Assembly (NCBI GenBank): GCA_016763155.1
Contig: JAESUH010000037.1
Span: 1-34,804, forward strand
Length of the DNA stretch: 34,804 nt
Source of the DNA: Rhizobiaceae bacterium
Lineage (GTDB): Bacteria > Pseudomonadota > Alphaproteobacteria > Rhizobiales > Rhizobiaceae
Direction: 5' to 3'
The notes under the pieces were generated by a model. The model was not told where the DNA came from. It saw only the letters and a program-made list of their open reading frames with translations, and did no database searches. Positions 1-7,261 of the stretch are shown in pieces (the first letter of the stretch is position 1; the number at the start of each line of letters is the position of its first letter). Both the position numbers and the translations under genes were made by a program.

Positions 1-42
1 CCTGATGTTCTGGCCCGGTTGATCCGGGGATTATCCAAATGA
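1..42 (+). CDS. tnpA: IS66 family accessory protein TnpA, C-terminal end only (partial)
   Basis: The first 13 codons in frame 1 read [13 protein letters not shown] followed by TGA, which resembles the usual C-terminal end of the small IS66 Orf1/TnpA protein. The TGA overlaps the ATG of the next gene as ATGA, the translationally coupled arrangement expected between the first two IS66 genes. Everything upstream, including the left inverted repeat, lies outside the window. The call rests on the short peptide plus the position directly before tnpB. Confidence 0.7.
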   Translation, partial: PDVLARLIRGLSK

Positions 43-386
43 TTCCTGTTCCGGCAAATACGAAGGTGTGGCTTGCTGCTGGCGTTACAGATATGCGCCG
101 GGGTTTTGTCTCGCTTGCGGCTCAGGCTGAAGCGACATTGAAACAAGATCCTTATACCGGTCACCTGTTTGTCTTTCGCGGGCGGCGTGGAGATTTAGTC
201 AAAGTCATTTGGTGGGATGGCCAAGGAGCTTGTCTATTCTCCAAACGTTTAGAGAAGGGAAAGTTTGTCTGGCCTTCAGCAAAGAATGGTAAATTATTCT
301 TGTCGCCAGCACAATTAGCCATGCTGCTTGAAGGCATTGACTGGCGTATGCCACAACGCACTTGGCAACCTCTCATGGCTGGATAA
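39..386 (+). CDS. tnpB: IS66 family accessory protein TnpB (Orf2)
   Basis: This 115-residue protein has the full length and characteristic opening of IS66 Orf2 proteins: [14 protein letters not shown] near residues 10-23, then [25 protein letters not shown] around residues 43-67, followed by a basic [11 protein letters not shown] segment. The family is required for transposition of IS66 elements together with TnpA and TnpC, but its biochemical role is not well defined. The ATG at 39 overlaps the tnpA stop (ATGA), so the start is well supported. It looks intact. Confidence 0.95.
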   Translation: MIPVPANTKVWLAAGVTDMRRGFVSLAAQAEATLKQDPYTGHLFVFRGRRGDLVKVIWWDGQGACLFSKRLEKGKFVWPSAKNGKLFLSPAQLAMLLEGIDWRMPQRTWQPLMAG

Positions 387-458
387 GTGCCATATAATTG
401 TTCACGTTTTTGCAGTTTCGGGATTCCCTGATTTGCAAAATTCTGCTATATATCCGGC

Positions 459-1997
459 ATGTTTGACGCTGCTCAAAACCTGCCCGAAGATCCTGCTGAA
501 CTGCGGGCCTTTAGCACACTTTTACTGAGCGAATTGAAGTCTCAGGCCGTTTTGATTGAGAAGCTTCGGCATCAGTTGGCGGGCCATCAGGCCTATCGCT
601 TTGGCGTATCCTCAGAAACTGCCGGACAATTGCAGCTGGCATTGGAGGCGAGTGAGATTGCTATCGCTGCGATGACAGTAAAGTCAGAATTACCTGATAA
701 AGATGCACTGGAAGAGATCAGGAACAAACCAAAGCGCAGGCCAATCCCAGATTGTATTCCACGTATGGAAATTGTCCTTACTACAGGCGATGATGACTGC
801 GTTCATTGCGGTGGTAGATTACGACGATTGGGTGAGGATGTAACGGAAGAACTGGAATATGTTCCCGGTCGGTTTATTGTAAACAAGATTGTTCGCCCCA
901 GAATGGTATGCGCCGGTTGTGATCGTTTTACCCAGGCACCATTGCCATCACGTCCGATAGAGCGTGGCCGTCCCGGACCCGGGCTTCTTGCTCATGTTCT
1001 GGTCAGTAAATATGCCGACCACCTGCCTCTTTATCGCCAGAGTCAGATCTTTGCACGTGACGGAATCGATTTGGATCGTTCTACTTTGGCTGAGTGGGTA
1101 GGCAAATCCACTACTTTGCTGGAACCATTAGCCAAAGCAATCGGGCATCATGTGCTCGAGAGCCAAGCCATTTTTGTCGATGATACGCCGGTTAAAATGT
1201 TGGCTCCAGGTAGTGGCAAAACCAAAACGGCCCGACTTTGGGTTTACGGACGCGACGAGCGTCCTTGGCAAGGTGCTGCTCCACCAGCAAGCTGGTATCA
1301 GTTCTCGATTGATCGCAAAGGTCAGCACCCAAAAGATCATCTGGGTGATTACAAAGGCTGGATGCATGCGGATGGTTATGCGGGTTTTGAAGAATTGTAC
1401 CGCAGAGGTAATATTCACGAAGTTGCCTGCATGGCTCATATTCGACGTAAGTTCGTTGATATCTTCAAAGCACAAGGTTCTGCTATTGCTGAGGAGGCAA
1501 TCAACAGGATTGCTCAGCTTTATGCGGTTGAGAAGGCGGTACGTGGATCACTCCCCGGTGAACGCCGCACTCTCAGGCAGCTCCGGGCAAAACCAATGTT
1601 TGATAATTTGGAGAATTGGTTGAGTGCACAACTCCCAAAGATATCCGGCAAGACCCCACTGGCAGCAGCGATCCGCTATGGGCTGACACGCATGAAGCGA
1701 TTGCGCCCTTATCTCGATCATGGCTTTCTGGAATTGGATAATAATACCGCCGAACGGGCCATGCGCCCAATTGCACTTGGGCGTAAAAACTACCTGTTTA
1801 TTGGATCTCCGGGTGGCGGTAAATCTGCAGCCATCGCCTATACCCTGATTGAAACAGCCAGACTCAATGGGGTTGATCCTCAGGCGTGGCTTACTGATAC
1901 ACTGGCACGTATCCCGGATCATAAAATCAATCGCGTTGAAGAACTGGCCCCTTGGCATTGGCACAAGCAGCAGCAATCATTGGAAATAGCAGCATGA
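459..1997 (+). CDS. tnpC: IS66 family transposase TnpC (DDE)
   Basis: This 512-residue protein is full length for the IS66 transposase. An N-terminal helical/leucine-zipper-like part (about 15-75) is followed by a zinc-finger region with Cys114, Cys117, Cys151 and Cys154. The DDE core follows: VDD at 240-242, HADGYAGF at 303-310 (Asp305), and [11 protein letters not shown] at 427-437 with Glu432 as the probable third acidic residue. The C-terminal IS66 domain ([14 protein letters not shown] to EELAPW) is present. I see no frameshift, so the copy may be active. Its TGA overlaps the ATG of the passenger gene at 1994. The start at 459 gives the usual family N-terminus. Confidence 0.96.
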   Translation: MFDAAQNLPEDPAELRAFSTLLLSELKSQAVLIEKLRHQLAGHQAYRFGVSSETAGQLQLALEASEIAIAAMTVKSELPDKDALEEIRNKPKRRPIPDCIPRMEIVLTTGDDDCVHCGGRLRRLGEDVTEELEYVPGRFIVNKIVRPRMVCAGCDRFTQAPLPSRPIERGRPGPGLLAHVLVSKYADHLPLYRQSQIFARDGIDLDRSTLAEWVGKSTTLLEPLAKAIGHHVLESQAIFVDDTPVKMLAPGSGKTKTARLWVYGRDERPWQGAAPPASWYQFSIDRKGQHPKDHLGDYKGWMHADGYAGFEELYRRGNIHEVACMAHIRRKFVDIFKAQGSAIAEEAINRIAQLYAVEKAVRGSLPGERRTLRQLRAKPMFDNLENWLSAQLPKISGKTPLAAAIRYGLTRMKRLRPYLDHGFLELDNNTAERAMRPIALGRKNYLFIGSPGGGKSAAIAYTLIETARLNGVDPQAWLTDTLARIPDHKINRVEELAPWHWHKQQQSLEIAA

Positions 1998-2569
1998 GCA
2001 TCATTGATCTCAAAATCATCCTTGAATATGTGGAGCCTGCTGTTACTCGCTCCCTCAAAGTACCCGCCAACATTCGTCTCGACCGGTTACACCAGATAAT
2101 ACAGGCAGCAATGGGATGGCACAATTGTCACCTCTATGAGTTTATGGCTGCAGAGGTTCGTTGGGGAGTGCCTGATCCTGATTTTGGTGGCGATGCATTG
2201 CCTGCCAACAAATCAACTCTGTGGGATGTGATCGAGGATACTGGTGTTAAAACCATCCATTACATCTACGACTTTGGCGACGGCTGGGATCATCAAATCA
2301 AAATAGGAAAGTTCGGTGATCCGGTTCCCGGTGAACTCTATCCAAAATTGACAGATGTTGCCGGAACCTGCCCGCCCGAAGATGTTGGTGGCGCCCCAGG
2401 CTATGAGGAATTCCTGGAGGCCATGGCTGATCCGAAACATCCAGAACACGATGAACTCAAGGAGTGGCATGGGCACAGTTTTGATCCAAACATCCCACAA
2501 ACAGACGAACTCAAACTTGATGTCCTAAAGCTCGCCAAAAAGTGGAAACCAAGAAAAACCAAAACGTAG
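1994..2569 (+). CDS. pRiA4b ORF-3-like passenger protein of the IS66 element
   Basis: The 191-residue product matches the pRiA4b ORF-3 family: an N-terminal L-K-I-x-L segment, '[20 protein letters not shown]' at about 31-50, '[15 protein letters not shown]' at about 90-104, a '[18 protein letters not shown]' block at about 128-145, and a final 'GHSFDPN' motif. Function is unknown for the family. The ATG at 1994 overlaps the tnpC stop as ATGA, repeating the coupling between tnpA and tnpB, and the TAG stop touches the inner edge of the right terminal repeat. The gene therefore lies inside the transposon as cargo. A longer in-frame start at 1952 would lie inside tnpC and is less likely. Confidence 0.88.
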   Translation: MSIIDLKIILEYVEPAVTRSLKVPANIRLDRLHQIIQAAMGWHNCHLYEFMAAEVRWGVPDPDFGGDALPANKSTLWDVIEDTGVKTIHYIYDFGDGWDHQIKIGKFGDPVPGELYPKLTDVAGTCPPEDVGGAPGYEEFLEAMADPKHPEHDELKEWHGHSFDPNIPQTDELKLDVLKLAKKWKPRKTKT

Positions 2570-2591
2570 GGCAGTTACACCAGACGCTTAC
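2569..2591. repeat. Right terminal inverted repeat of the IS66 element (IRR)
   Basis: The sequence runs from GGGCAGTTACAC to CAGACGCTTAC. Read inward from the end this is GTAAGCGTCTGG..., which fits the GTAA-type termini known for the IS66 family. It directly abuts the stop codon of the passenger gene. The matching left repeat is outside the window, so it cannot be confirmed by pairing. Confidence 0.75.
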
Positions 2592-2734
2592 CCTGAAGCA
2601 CAGTCAAAAACACCTTAAGAATCATACCTGAACCATCTCAAGCCCAGTTTGACCACAGTCCCGCACAGCTGCGTCTGCCATGTGGAAGGCCACTCCGCAG
2701 TGCGGACCTATGGACAAACTTTCGAACAACCTGA

Positions 2735-3172
2735 GTGATGTACTTTTACTCCGGGGATTGGTGGATAATTACTCCGGCGTTGACACCCAGGATCAAAGCG
2801 TTTGAAGAATGGTTGCGCGAGCACCGTGGTAAAGTATCAAGAAAATCTCCTCTGGGAGAGGCTCTCAAATATATCGCCAAATATTGGGACGGCCTGTGCC
2901 TGTTTCTCACTGACGGTCGTATCGAGATGGATAATAACGCCGTGGAACGTACCATTCGCCCAATTGCCTTGAACAGAAAAAATGCTCTATTTGCCGGTCA
3001 TGATGCTGGTGCTGAAAACTGGGCGGTTATCGCGTCACTCATAGAAACTTGCAAGCTCAACAATATCGAGCCACATGCCTATCTCACAACCATTCTCCAA
3101 ACTATCGTCAACGGGCACAAGCAAAGCCATATCGAACAGTTGTTGCCGTGGAATTACACCGAAACCCTGTGA
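2735..3172 (+). pseudogene. IS66 transposase TnpC, C-terminal remnant
   Basis: From about 2786 the frame encodes only the C-terminal third of an IS66 transposase: a helical linker (IKAFEEWLREHRGKVSRKS), the DNNAVERTIRPIALNRKN catalytic-Glu block, a GAENWAVIASLIETCKLN segment, and a terminal IEQLLPWNY. The N-terminal domain, zinc finger and first two acidic residues are missing. The leading residues from 2735 (MMYFYSGDWW...) do not look like transposase, so the break is near 2780. The protein differs clearly from the TnpC at 459-1997, so this is a remnant of a second, distinct IS66 element, not a duplication of the first. Confidence 0.88.
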
Positions 3173-3188
3173 TTGCTGCACCGCTTAC
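3171..3188. repeat. Probable right end of the second IS66 remnant
   Basis: Immediately after the remnant transposase stop, the sequence finishes with ...GCACCGCTTAC. It shares the terminal CGCTTAC with the end at 2585-2591 and has the same spacing relation to the end of a coding region. It marks where the second IS66 element stopped. Confidence 0.55.
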
Positions 3189-3663
3189 TTTAGAACGACT
3201 GTCGCTTGTAGAACAGTTGTCAAAAACTATGGCGGAAGAATGGGCTCAGAGCAGCCGTTAAACCCATATTGAAATATTAAGTTGCAATTCGTTGCTGTCC
3301 GAGCCGGGCTATATTCCGCTAGGCGCGTGCCTTGCCAAGCTTCACCGAACCCATAAGCGGTTTCTTCCCATTCGGGTAACTGTCCCTTCTCTAATCGGGT
3401 TCGCGTCAACTTCTTTTTCATTAGCAGTTTACAAAGTTCTGGCAGTTACACGCTTCTCTACGTGGTCGACACAATTCAGCGAATTTATATCGCCACAGGA
3501 TACTTTTCTAAAAGGTGAGACCGAACTATCTGACAGACGTGGTTGCAGACTTTGTTGCCCCACTAGGGATTGTGCGTTCTGATCTCGTCTTCCGTCCTGC
3601 CGGACCTTATATGCTTGCCGTTAGTGGCTCAGCAATTTTTCGAATAGAAACACTCGTCGATAA
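3189..3663. other. Gene-free scar between IS66 remnant and IS110 copy
   Basis: No open frame here resembles a known protein. Short frames exist on both strands (for example 3227-3421 on - and 3292-3582 on +), but none has a convincing ribosome site or recognisable motif. The segment GGCAGTTACAC followed by GCTTC at 3441-3455 partly copies the IS66 right end at 2570-2586, which suggests a further degraded IS end. The rest is unidentified DNA. Confidence 0.5.
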
Positions 3664-4684
3664 TCAAGCCGCATTGCTCGCTTTCTGCTCTATCTTATAT
3701 TCAGTTCCATCCAGCCACATACGATGCATGAGCACGGCCAATTTCCGCGCCACAGCCACGCAGACTTCGTCGCGCTATACGCATTCCCCAAGCTCGCAAT
3801 GGCGTTTGTTTTTTGGATCGACACAGCAAAACACTGGCAGCCTCATACAAATGAGCACGGACTATCACATCACCGCATTTTGTAATATGACCATTATAGT
3901 CAATCTCTCCAGAAGCATATTTTCGTGGCGTCAGACCGAGTGCGGCACCAACATCCTTGGATTTTTGGAAACGAAGCGGGTTATCGATAGTTGTTTTAAA
4001 CGCCAGTGCCGTGAGCACTCCAACACCAGGAATAGTCATCAAACGCCGGCATACTTCATCATGTTTCACATACTTTAAAACCATCTTTTCCAGTACATGA
4101 CATTGTTCGAGCAGAGATTGTCTGACTGCTAACAATGGATAAATGTATGCTTCCAACTCGGTATCGCCGCCGATCAGCTCGTGTATTCGGATCTCATAAC
4201 TTGAAACCGTAACTTTTCCCACTTTTAACCCGAAGACTTTCAACGTGCCGCGAATCTGCCCGTCAATTTCCAACCGCTTGTTCAAGAGTAACTTTCGACT
4301 GTTCAAAAGCACCCTTAATTTTTGGCTGGCGATGCTTTTAATGTGTACCTCTTTGAACCAACCAGTTCGCACAATCTGTGCCAAGCCGCGAGCATCATTG
4401 CGATCTGTTTTTACATTCTGAGCTTTCAATGCTGCCTTTGCATGACGCGTTTCAAGACAGACTACCGGGAGATCGCATTCAGCTAAACCGGTATAGAGCC
4501 AACTTGATAGGTTTCCTGCCTCAAGGCCAATCAGTGTCAATGGCAAGTCATTTTTCTGGAGAAATGTTGCAATTGCATTCGGATCAGTTTCTGCCTCTCC
4601 TTCAAGGTAAATGTTTCCATTGTTATCAACGATGCAAATCGAGGTTTTATCCAACGAGACATCAAGACCGACGAAATAAGACAT
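3664..4684 (-). pseudogene. IS110 family transposase, C-terminally frameshifted
   Basis: The frame starting at 4684 encodes the DEDD RuvC-like domain with Asp8 (GLDVS), Glu55 (GLEAGN), Asp94 and Asp97 (KTDRNDARG). A coiled helical middle follows, then the transposase-20 domain (TIPGVG near 218-223; GLTPRKYASGEIDYNGHITKCGD near 254-276, containing the probable catalytic Ser). After GMRIARR, near 3780, the reading frame is lost and the protein ends at 3701 with an unrelated tail. The family ending is in another frame: VAVARKLAVLMHRMWLDGTEYK, stopping at 3664-3666. A single indel thus separates the last ~30 residues. The core catalytic residues remain, so residual activity cannot be excluded. 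Confidence 0.88.
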
Positions 4685-4986
4685 TCCAGTATTCCTTTCA
4701 GGGTAATTGTTTTGTCCATCAAACTTACAATAGCAAACCTACCTGCGAGGGCCCCAAACCCGATTACAGTATCTGGCAGAAAATAATATGGCACTTCCGC
4801 GTTGCGGCAGTTCATGTTTCAGGTTGGGGGAGCCAAGAGACGTTGCCTCTTTCCCCCCACAAGAACAATAATGCCGACCGTGGCTCACTTCGCTGCGCCC
4901 GCACCACTCGGCAAGATTCTTCTTGTACCCCCCATCTTCGTCCTCGACCAGAAGCAGGGTTTCATGCGCAACCCATTTTCCATTTA
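4685..4986. other. Non-coding flank of IS110 with strong stem-loop; possible bridge RNA region or ardC leader
   Basis: This 300-base stretch lies 5' of the IS110 transposase gene on its strand, where IS110-group elements are known to carry the non-coding end that produces a bridge RNA. It contains a strong hairpin at 4825-4859: TGGGGG pairs with CCCCCA, and AAGAG with CTCTT, around a 7-base loop. It also directly precedes the ardC fragment, so the hairpin could equally belong to an ardC leader. The exact IS110 end is not visible. An open frame on - at 4739-5047 is not recognisable. Confidence 0.35.
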
Positions 4987-4999
4987 AGGAGGAATAAAG

Positions 5000-5227
5000 A
5001 TGAAAAACAAAATCTATCAAATGGTCACAGACCAAATTATTGAGCAATTGGAACAGGTGAATGCCTCAGATTACAACACGCCGTGGTTTTGTGTTGGTCA
5101 TTCCCCCATCAATCTAAGAGGCACAGCCTATCGCGGCATCAATCATGTGTTGTTGTCCCATTCAGGTTTTTCTTCGAATATCTGGGCAACCTTCAAGCAG
5201 TGGGGCGAACACGATTGCAAGATACGG
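5000..5227 (+). pseudogene. ArdC-type antirestriction protein, N-terminal fragment
   Basis: The fragment begins with a very strong Shine-Dalgarno (AAGGAGG at 4986-4992) and encodes MKNKIYQMVTDQIIEQLE, PWFC, RGTAYRGINHVLL and IWATFKQW. This is the pattern of the ArdC N-terminal ssDNA-binding domain. At about residue 76 the similarity stops, and the frame runs antisense through an amidase fragment to a stop at 5287. The usual remainder of the N-terminal domain and the metalloprotease domain are missing. ArdC proteins are typical of plasmids and integrative elements, so this is probably a piece of a lost conjugative element. Confidence 0.75.
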
Positions 5228-5544
5228 TCGGGTGCTTTTGCATTGCGCGGAGTGCCAAAAAACTGGCTTTCACCATCCAGACTATAAGTGAATTCATCTG
5301 CCACTACTTTGCCCTTGCAGCGTCCGCCTGCAGCCAAAAGCTGGTCGACTCAAAGAGCATTATGCTTCTGTGCCGGATGCTGATCTCGCCAAGTCGGACT
5401 GCCATAAGAGGTCTTTCGGCCTGCAATATCGATATTGTCCTTCACCGTAAAGCTAAGTCCATTGAGAGGCCCATCGGCGATAGGTTCAAGACAAAATTGC
5501 TCGACCAGTGAGCAGGATGGATCGGGATTAGACTGTGTGGGCAT
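5226..5544 (-). pseudogene. Amidase (amidase-signature family), N-terminal fragment with in-frame stop
   Basis: Reading leftward from an ATG at 5544, the frame gives an amidase N-terminus: GPLNGLSFTVKDNIDIAGRKTSYGSPTWRDQHP, then LLAAGGRCKGKVVADEF and GTPRNAKAPDR. A TGA at 5350-5352 interrupts it in the same frame, where a sense codon is expected between KHNAL and VDQLL. The similarity ends at APDR, just before the Gly/Ser-rich signature that should follow. That is the point where the ArdC fragment begins on the opposite strand. The catalytic Ser-Ser-Lys centre is therefore incomplete. Upstream residues from 5643 are hydrophobic and probably not part of the original protein. Confidence 0.75.
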
Positions 5545-5989
5545 GATATTCTCTGGTTTTTGAGTTTTCATTCGAGAGGGCGAATAGAAATCACAGAACA
5601 CAATCAGATAGAACAAGGCTCGAAGTAGCCATTTGGTCTTCATCTGGGGTTTCGTCTAATGACTTTAAAATCGCTTCCCAGTTCCCTAGTTCAGTGAAAA
5701 GCTCGTCAATAAGGTTTGGATTTTCTCACAGAGGGTCCGCCGCAAGCTTATCGCAAAGCGATACGCTTGCGGGATCAGGGCTTAGCCAATTAGCGCGGTC
5801 ATTTCATAGAAACCATGAGAGCTTGTTTAAGTTGAACGTAGAAGCACTTTTGTAGAATCCACAGCCTTTGCAATTTTTGTGAAGTGTACTTTCTTTGATT
5901 TGGAGCAACCAGCGGAATGGAGCAATTTGGTGCTTGTTTCTGAAACTATTCAGCCTGCTTTTTGTGCACTTTGGGCAAAGCGCTCCTTT
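5545..5989. other. Gene-poor stretch with one long hairpin
   Basis: No convincing coding sequence is visible. The clearest structure is an inverted repeat at 5740-5772: CCGCAAGC pairs with GCTTGCGG and ATCGC with GCGAT around an AAA loop. No T-run follows on the + strand, so it does not look like a standard terminator. The surrounding DNA is AT-rich and unassigned. Confidence 0.4.
5740..5772. repeat. Imperfect inverted repeat (hairpin)
   Basis: An 8-bp outer stem and a 5-bp inner stem with a small internal loop and AAA apex are seen directly. It may be a palindromic intergenic repeat unit. No second copy was seen in the window. Confidence 0.5.
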
Positions 5990-6226
5990 TTACGACCTTA
6001 TAAGTTTTACCGTTTCTCCGAATTTTTGGGGCAGATTTATCCTGGTTGGTTTTCGAGTTTTTAACGCCGTAGTGGAAGATGATTTATCAAAAACCTGCCC
6101 TTCGCCACCACGTCCACCTTCCCCATGTGAAAAAGCCTGCATGCTCGGAAATGAAATCATTGAGAAGATCATCACTGAATAAATTCCCGTTTTTAGAACG
6201 GGCTGAATTAGCGTACTTATTTTCAT
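5990..6226 (-). CDS. Hypothetical small secreted protein
   Basis: This 78-residue frame has a possible signal peptide: basic/polar start MKISTLIQPVLKTG, hydrophobic stretch IYSVMIFSMISFPSM, then QAFSHG as a possible cleavage site. A Gly/Glu-rich segment (GEGGRGGEGQ) and a basic tail follow. A GAGGT Shine-Dalgarno-like sequence lies about 6 bases before the ATG on the - strand. No family is recognised. It overlaps + strand frames of similar length, so it may not be real. Confidence 0.35.
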   Translation of the reverse strand: MKISTLIQPVLKTGIYSVMIFSMISFPSMQAFSHGEGGRGGEGQVFDKSSSTTALKTRKPTRINLPQKFGETVKLIRS

Positions 6227-6315
6227 ATTGTGACCTCAGTAAAATCGTAGCAAAACCAAATTGAAACTGACGGATTGATTAGCAATTTATCGCTAATGCC
6301 CAGTCTGGGTGACCA

Positions 6316-6331
6316 AGTGATTACAATCACT
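6316..6331. promoter_or_regulatory. Perfect 16-bp palindrome, possible operator
   Basis: AGTGATTACAATCACT at 6316-6331 has two 7-bp arms around AC. It lies about 90 bases upstream of the possible small gene starting at 6226 (-) and just past the end of the dehydratase gene. It could be an operator or part of a weak terminator. No T-run is present. Confidence 0.3.
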
Positions 6332-6385
6332 CGCAAACAATAGAAAAAAGATACTGATCCTAAATTCTACCATTCCTAGACCCGA

Positions 6386-7234
6386 TCAGGCTTTGCTATA
6401 ATCTGCCTGCATGGTGACTTTTCCTGTCAGGTCTTCACACCAGATTTTGCCTACGTCTGGGCTACCATCGGTGGATTCGGCGGCTTTCAACTGAAACGGC
6501 GTATGATCAAAAAGCGGGGAAACTCCGCGATAGGAAAAACGTGCTGGAATGCCCTCGCATAAATGGGCGGCGTGATTCATTAGCAGGGTTGCCTGCAATG
6601 GCCCGTGCACAACCAGGCCCGGATACCCTTCCTCAGAGCGGGCATAGTCCCGGTCATAGTGGATACGGTGCCCGTTGAAGGTGAGGGCGGAATATCGAAA
6701 TAATGTGACCTCATCCATAATTATGGCATCTGGCACAGTTGGAGGTTTTTTGTTTTCCGCGCTTGAACCGGCATTTTTGGGTGCCGGATGCTTATATACG
6801 AGATCCTGGCGCTCGGAAATCGCAACCCGGTCACCAACGCTGTATTCATGTTCAACGGCAACAAACACCAATGGGCCACTGCTGCCTGTTTTTTGTGTGA
6901 TACTTGCAATACGCGAATTCCGGTTCACACTATCACCCTCCATCAAGGGAGAATGAAACCGCACCTCACCTCCTGCCCACATACGTGATGGCAGGGGTAC
7001 GGGAGGCAGAAAGCCACCTTTTTTAGGATGTCCGTCGTGGCCCAGTTCATTTCCGGCAATTGCAATTGGCGCCAGACACCAATGCAGGCCCATAGGTGCC
7101 GCGTCACCCGTTGGCCATAAATGGTCAAAAATCGTTGCGCGATATCTTTCGATCAAGGACGCGGTAACCACATCGGTTCTGGTTTCTGTACGACCAATCC
7201 ACTGGTTCAGGTGGTCGATATCTATATCAGTCAT
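6386..7234 (-). CDS. MaoC-like / FAS1-type acyl-CoA dehydratase (mesaconyl-C4-CoA hydratase-like)
   Basis: The 282-residue protein has two hot-dog halves. The N-terminal half (about 10-150) contains WCLAPIA and a GGEVRFHSPLMEGD segment typical of the FAS1-like dehydratase region. The C-terminal half contains LFRYSALTFNGHRIHYDRDYA and YPGLVVHGPLQ (about 180-218), the hydratase-2 motif used to hydrate or dehydrate acyl-CoA thioesters. This arrangement is typical of proteins annotated as mesaconyl-C4-CoA or itaconyl-CoA hydratases. The true acyl-CoA substrate is not shown by the context: the neighbours are a caspase-like gene and a gene-poor region. It starts at ATG 7234, 28 bases beyond the caspase-like gene's stop, and may be cotranscribed with it. 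Confidence 0.85.
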   Translation of the reverse strand: MTDIDIDHLNQWIGRTETRTDVVTASLIERYRATIFDHLWPTGDAAPMGLHWCLAPIAIAGNELGHDGHPKKGGFLPPVPLPSRMWAGGEVRFHSPLMEGDSVNRNSRIASITQKTGSSGPLVFVAVEHEYSVGDRVAISERQDLVYKHPAPKNAGSSAENKKPPTVPDAIIMDEVTLFRYSALTFNGHRIHYDRDYARSEEGYPGLVVHGPLQATLLMNHAAHLCEGIPARFSYRGVSPLFDHTPFQLKAAESTDGSPDVGKIWCEDLTGKVTMQADYSKA

Positions 7235-7261
7235 TTTATGGGGTCCTGTGAAATCAAATAA

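Larger units (their letters stand above)
1..2591 (+). mobile_element. IS66 family insertion sequence (3' part, truncated by window edge)
   Basis: tnpA (end), tnpB, tnpC and a pRiA4b ORF-3-like gene lie in one direction. They are coupled by ATGA overlaps at tnpA/tnpB and at tnpC/passenger. The element ends at a GTAAGCG-type repeat at 2591. A gap of about 70 bases between tnpB and tnpC holds no gene. The expected 8-bp target duplication cannot be tested because the left end is missing. Confidence 0.85.

Noticed and set aside
3515..4078. 187-residue + strand frame
   Set aside because: It is mostly antisense to the IS110 transposase gene and has no recognisable motif.
4739..5047. 102-residue - strand frame with Cys-rich part (CSCGG)
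   Set aside because: It overlaps the start of the ardC fragment antisense and has no recognised family; possibly chance coding in a structured region.
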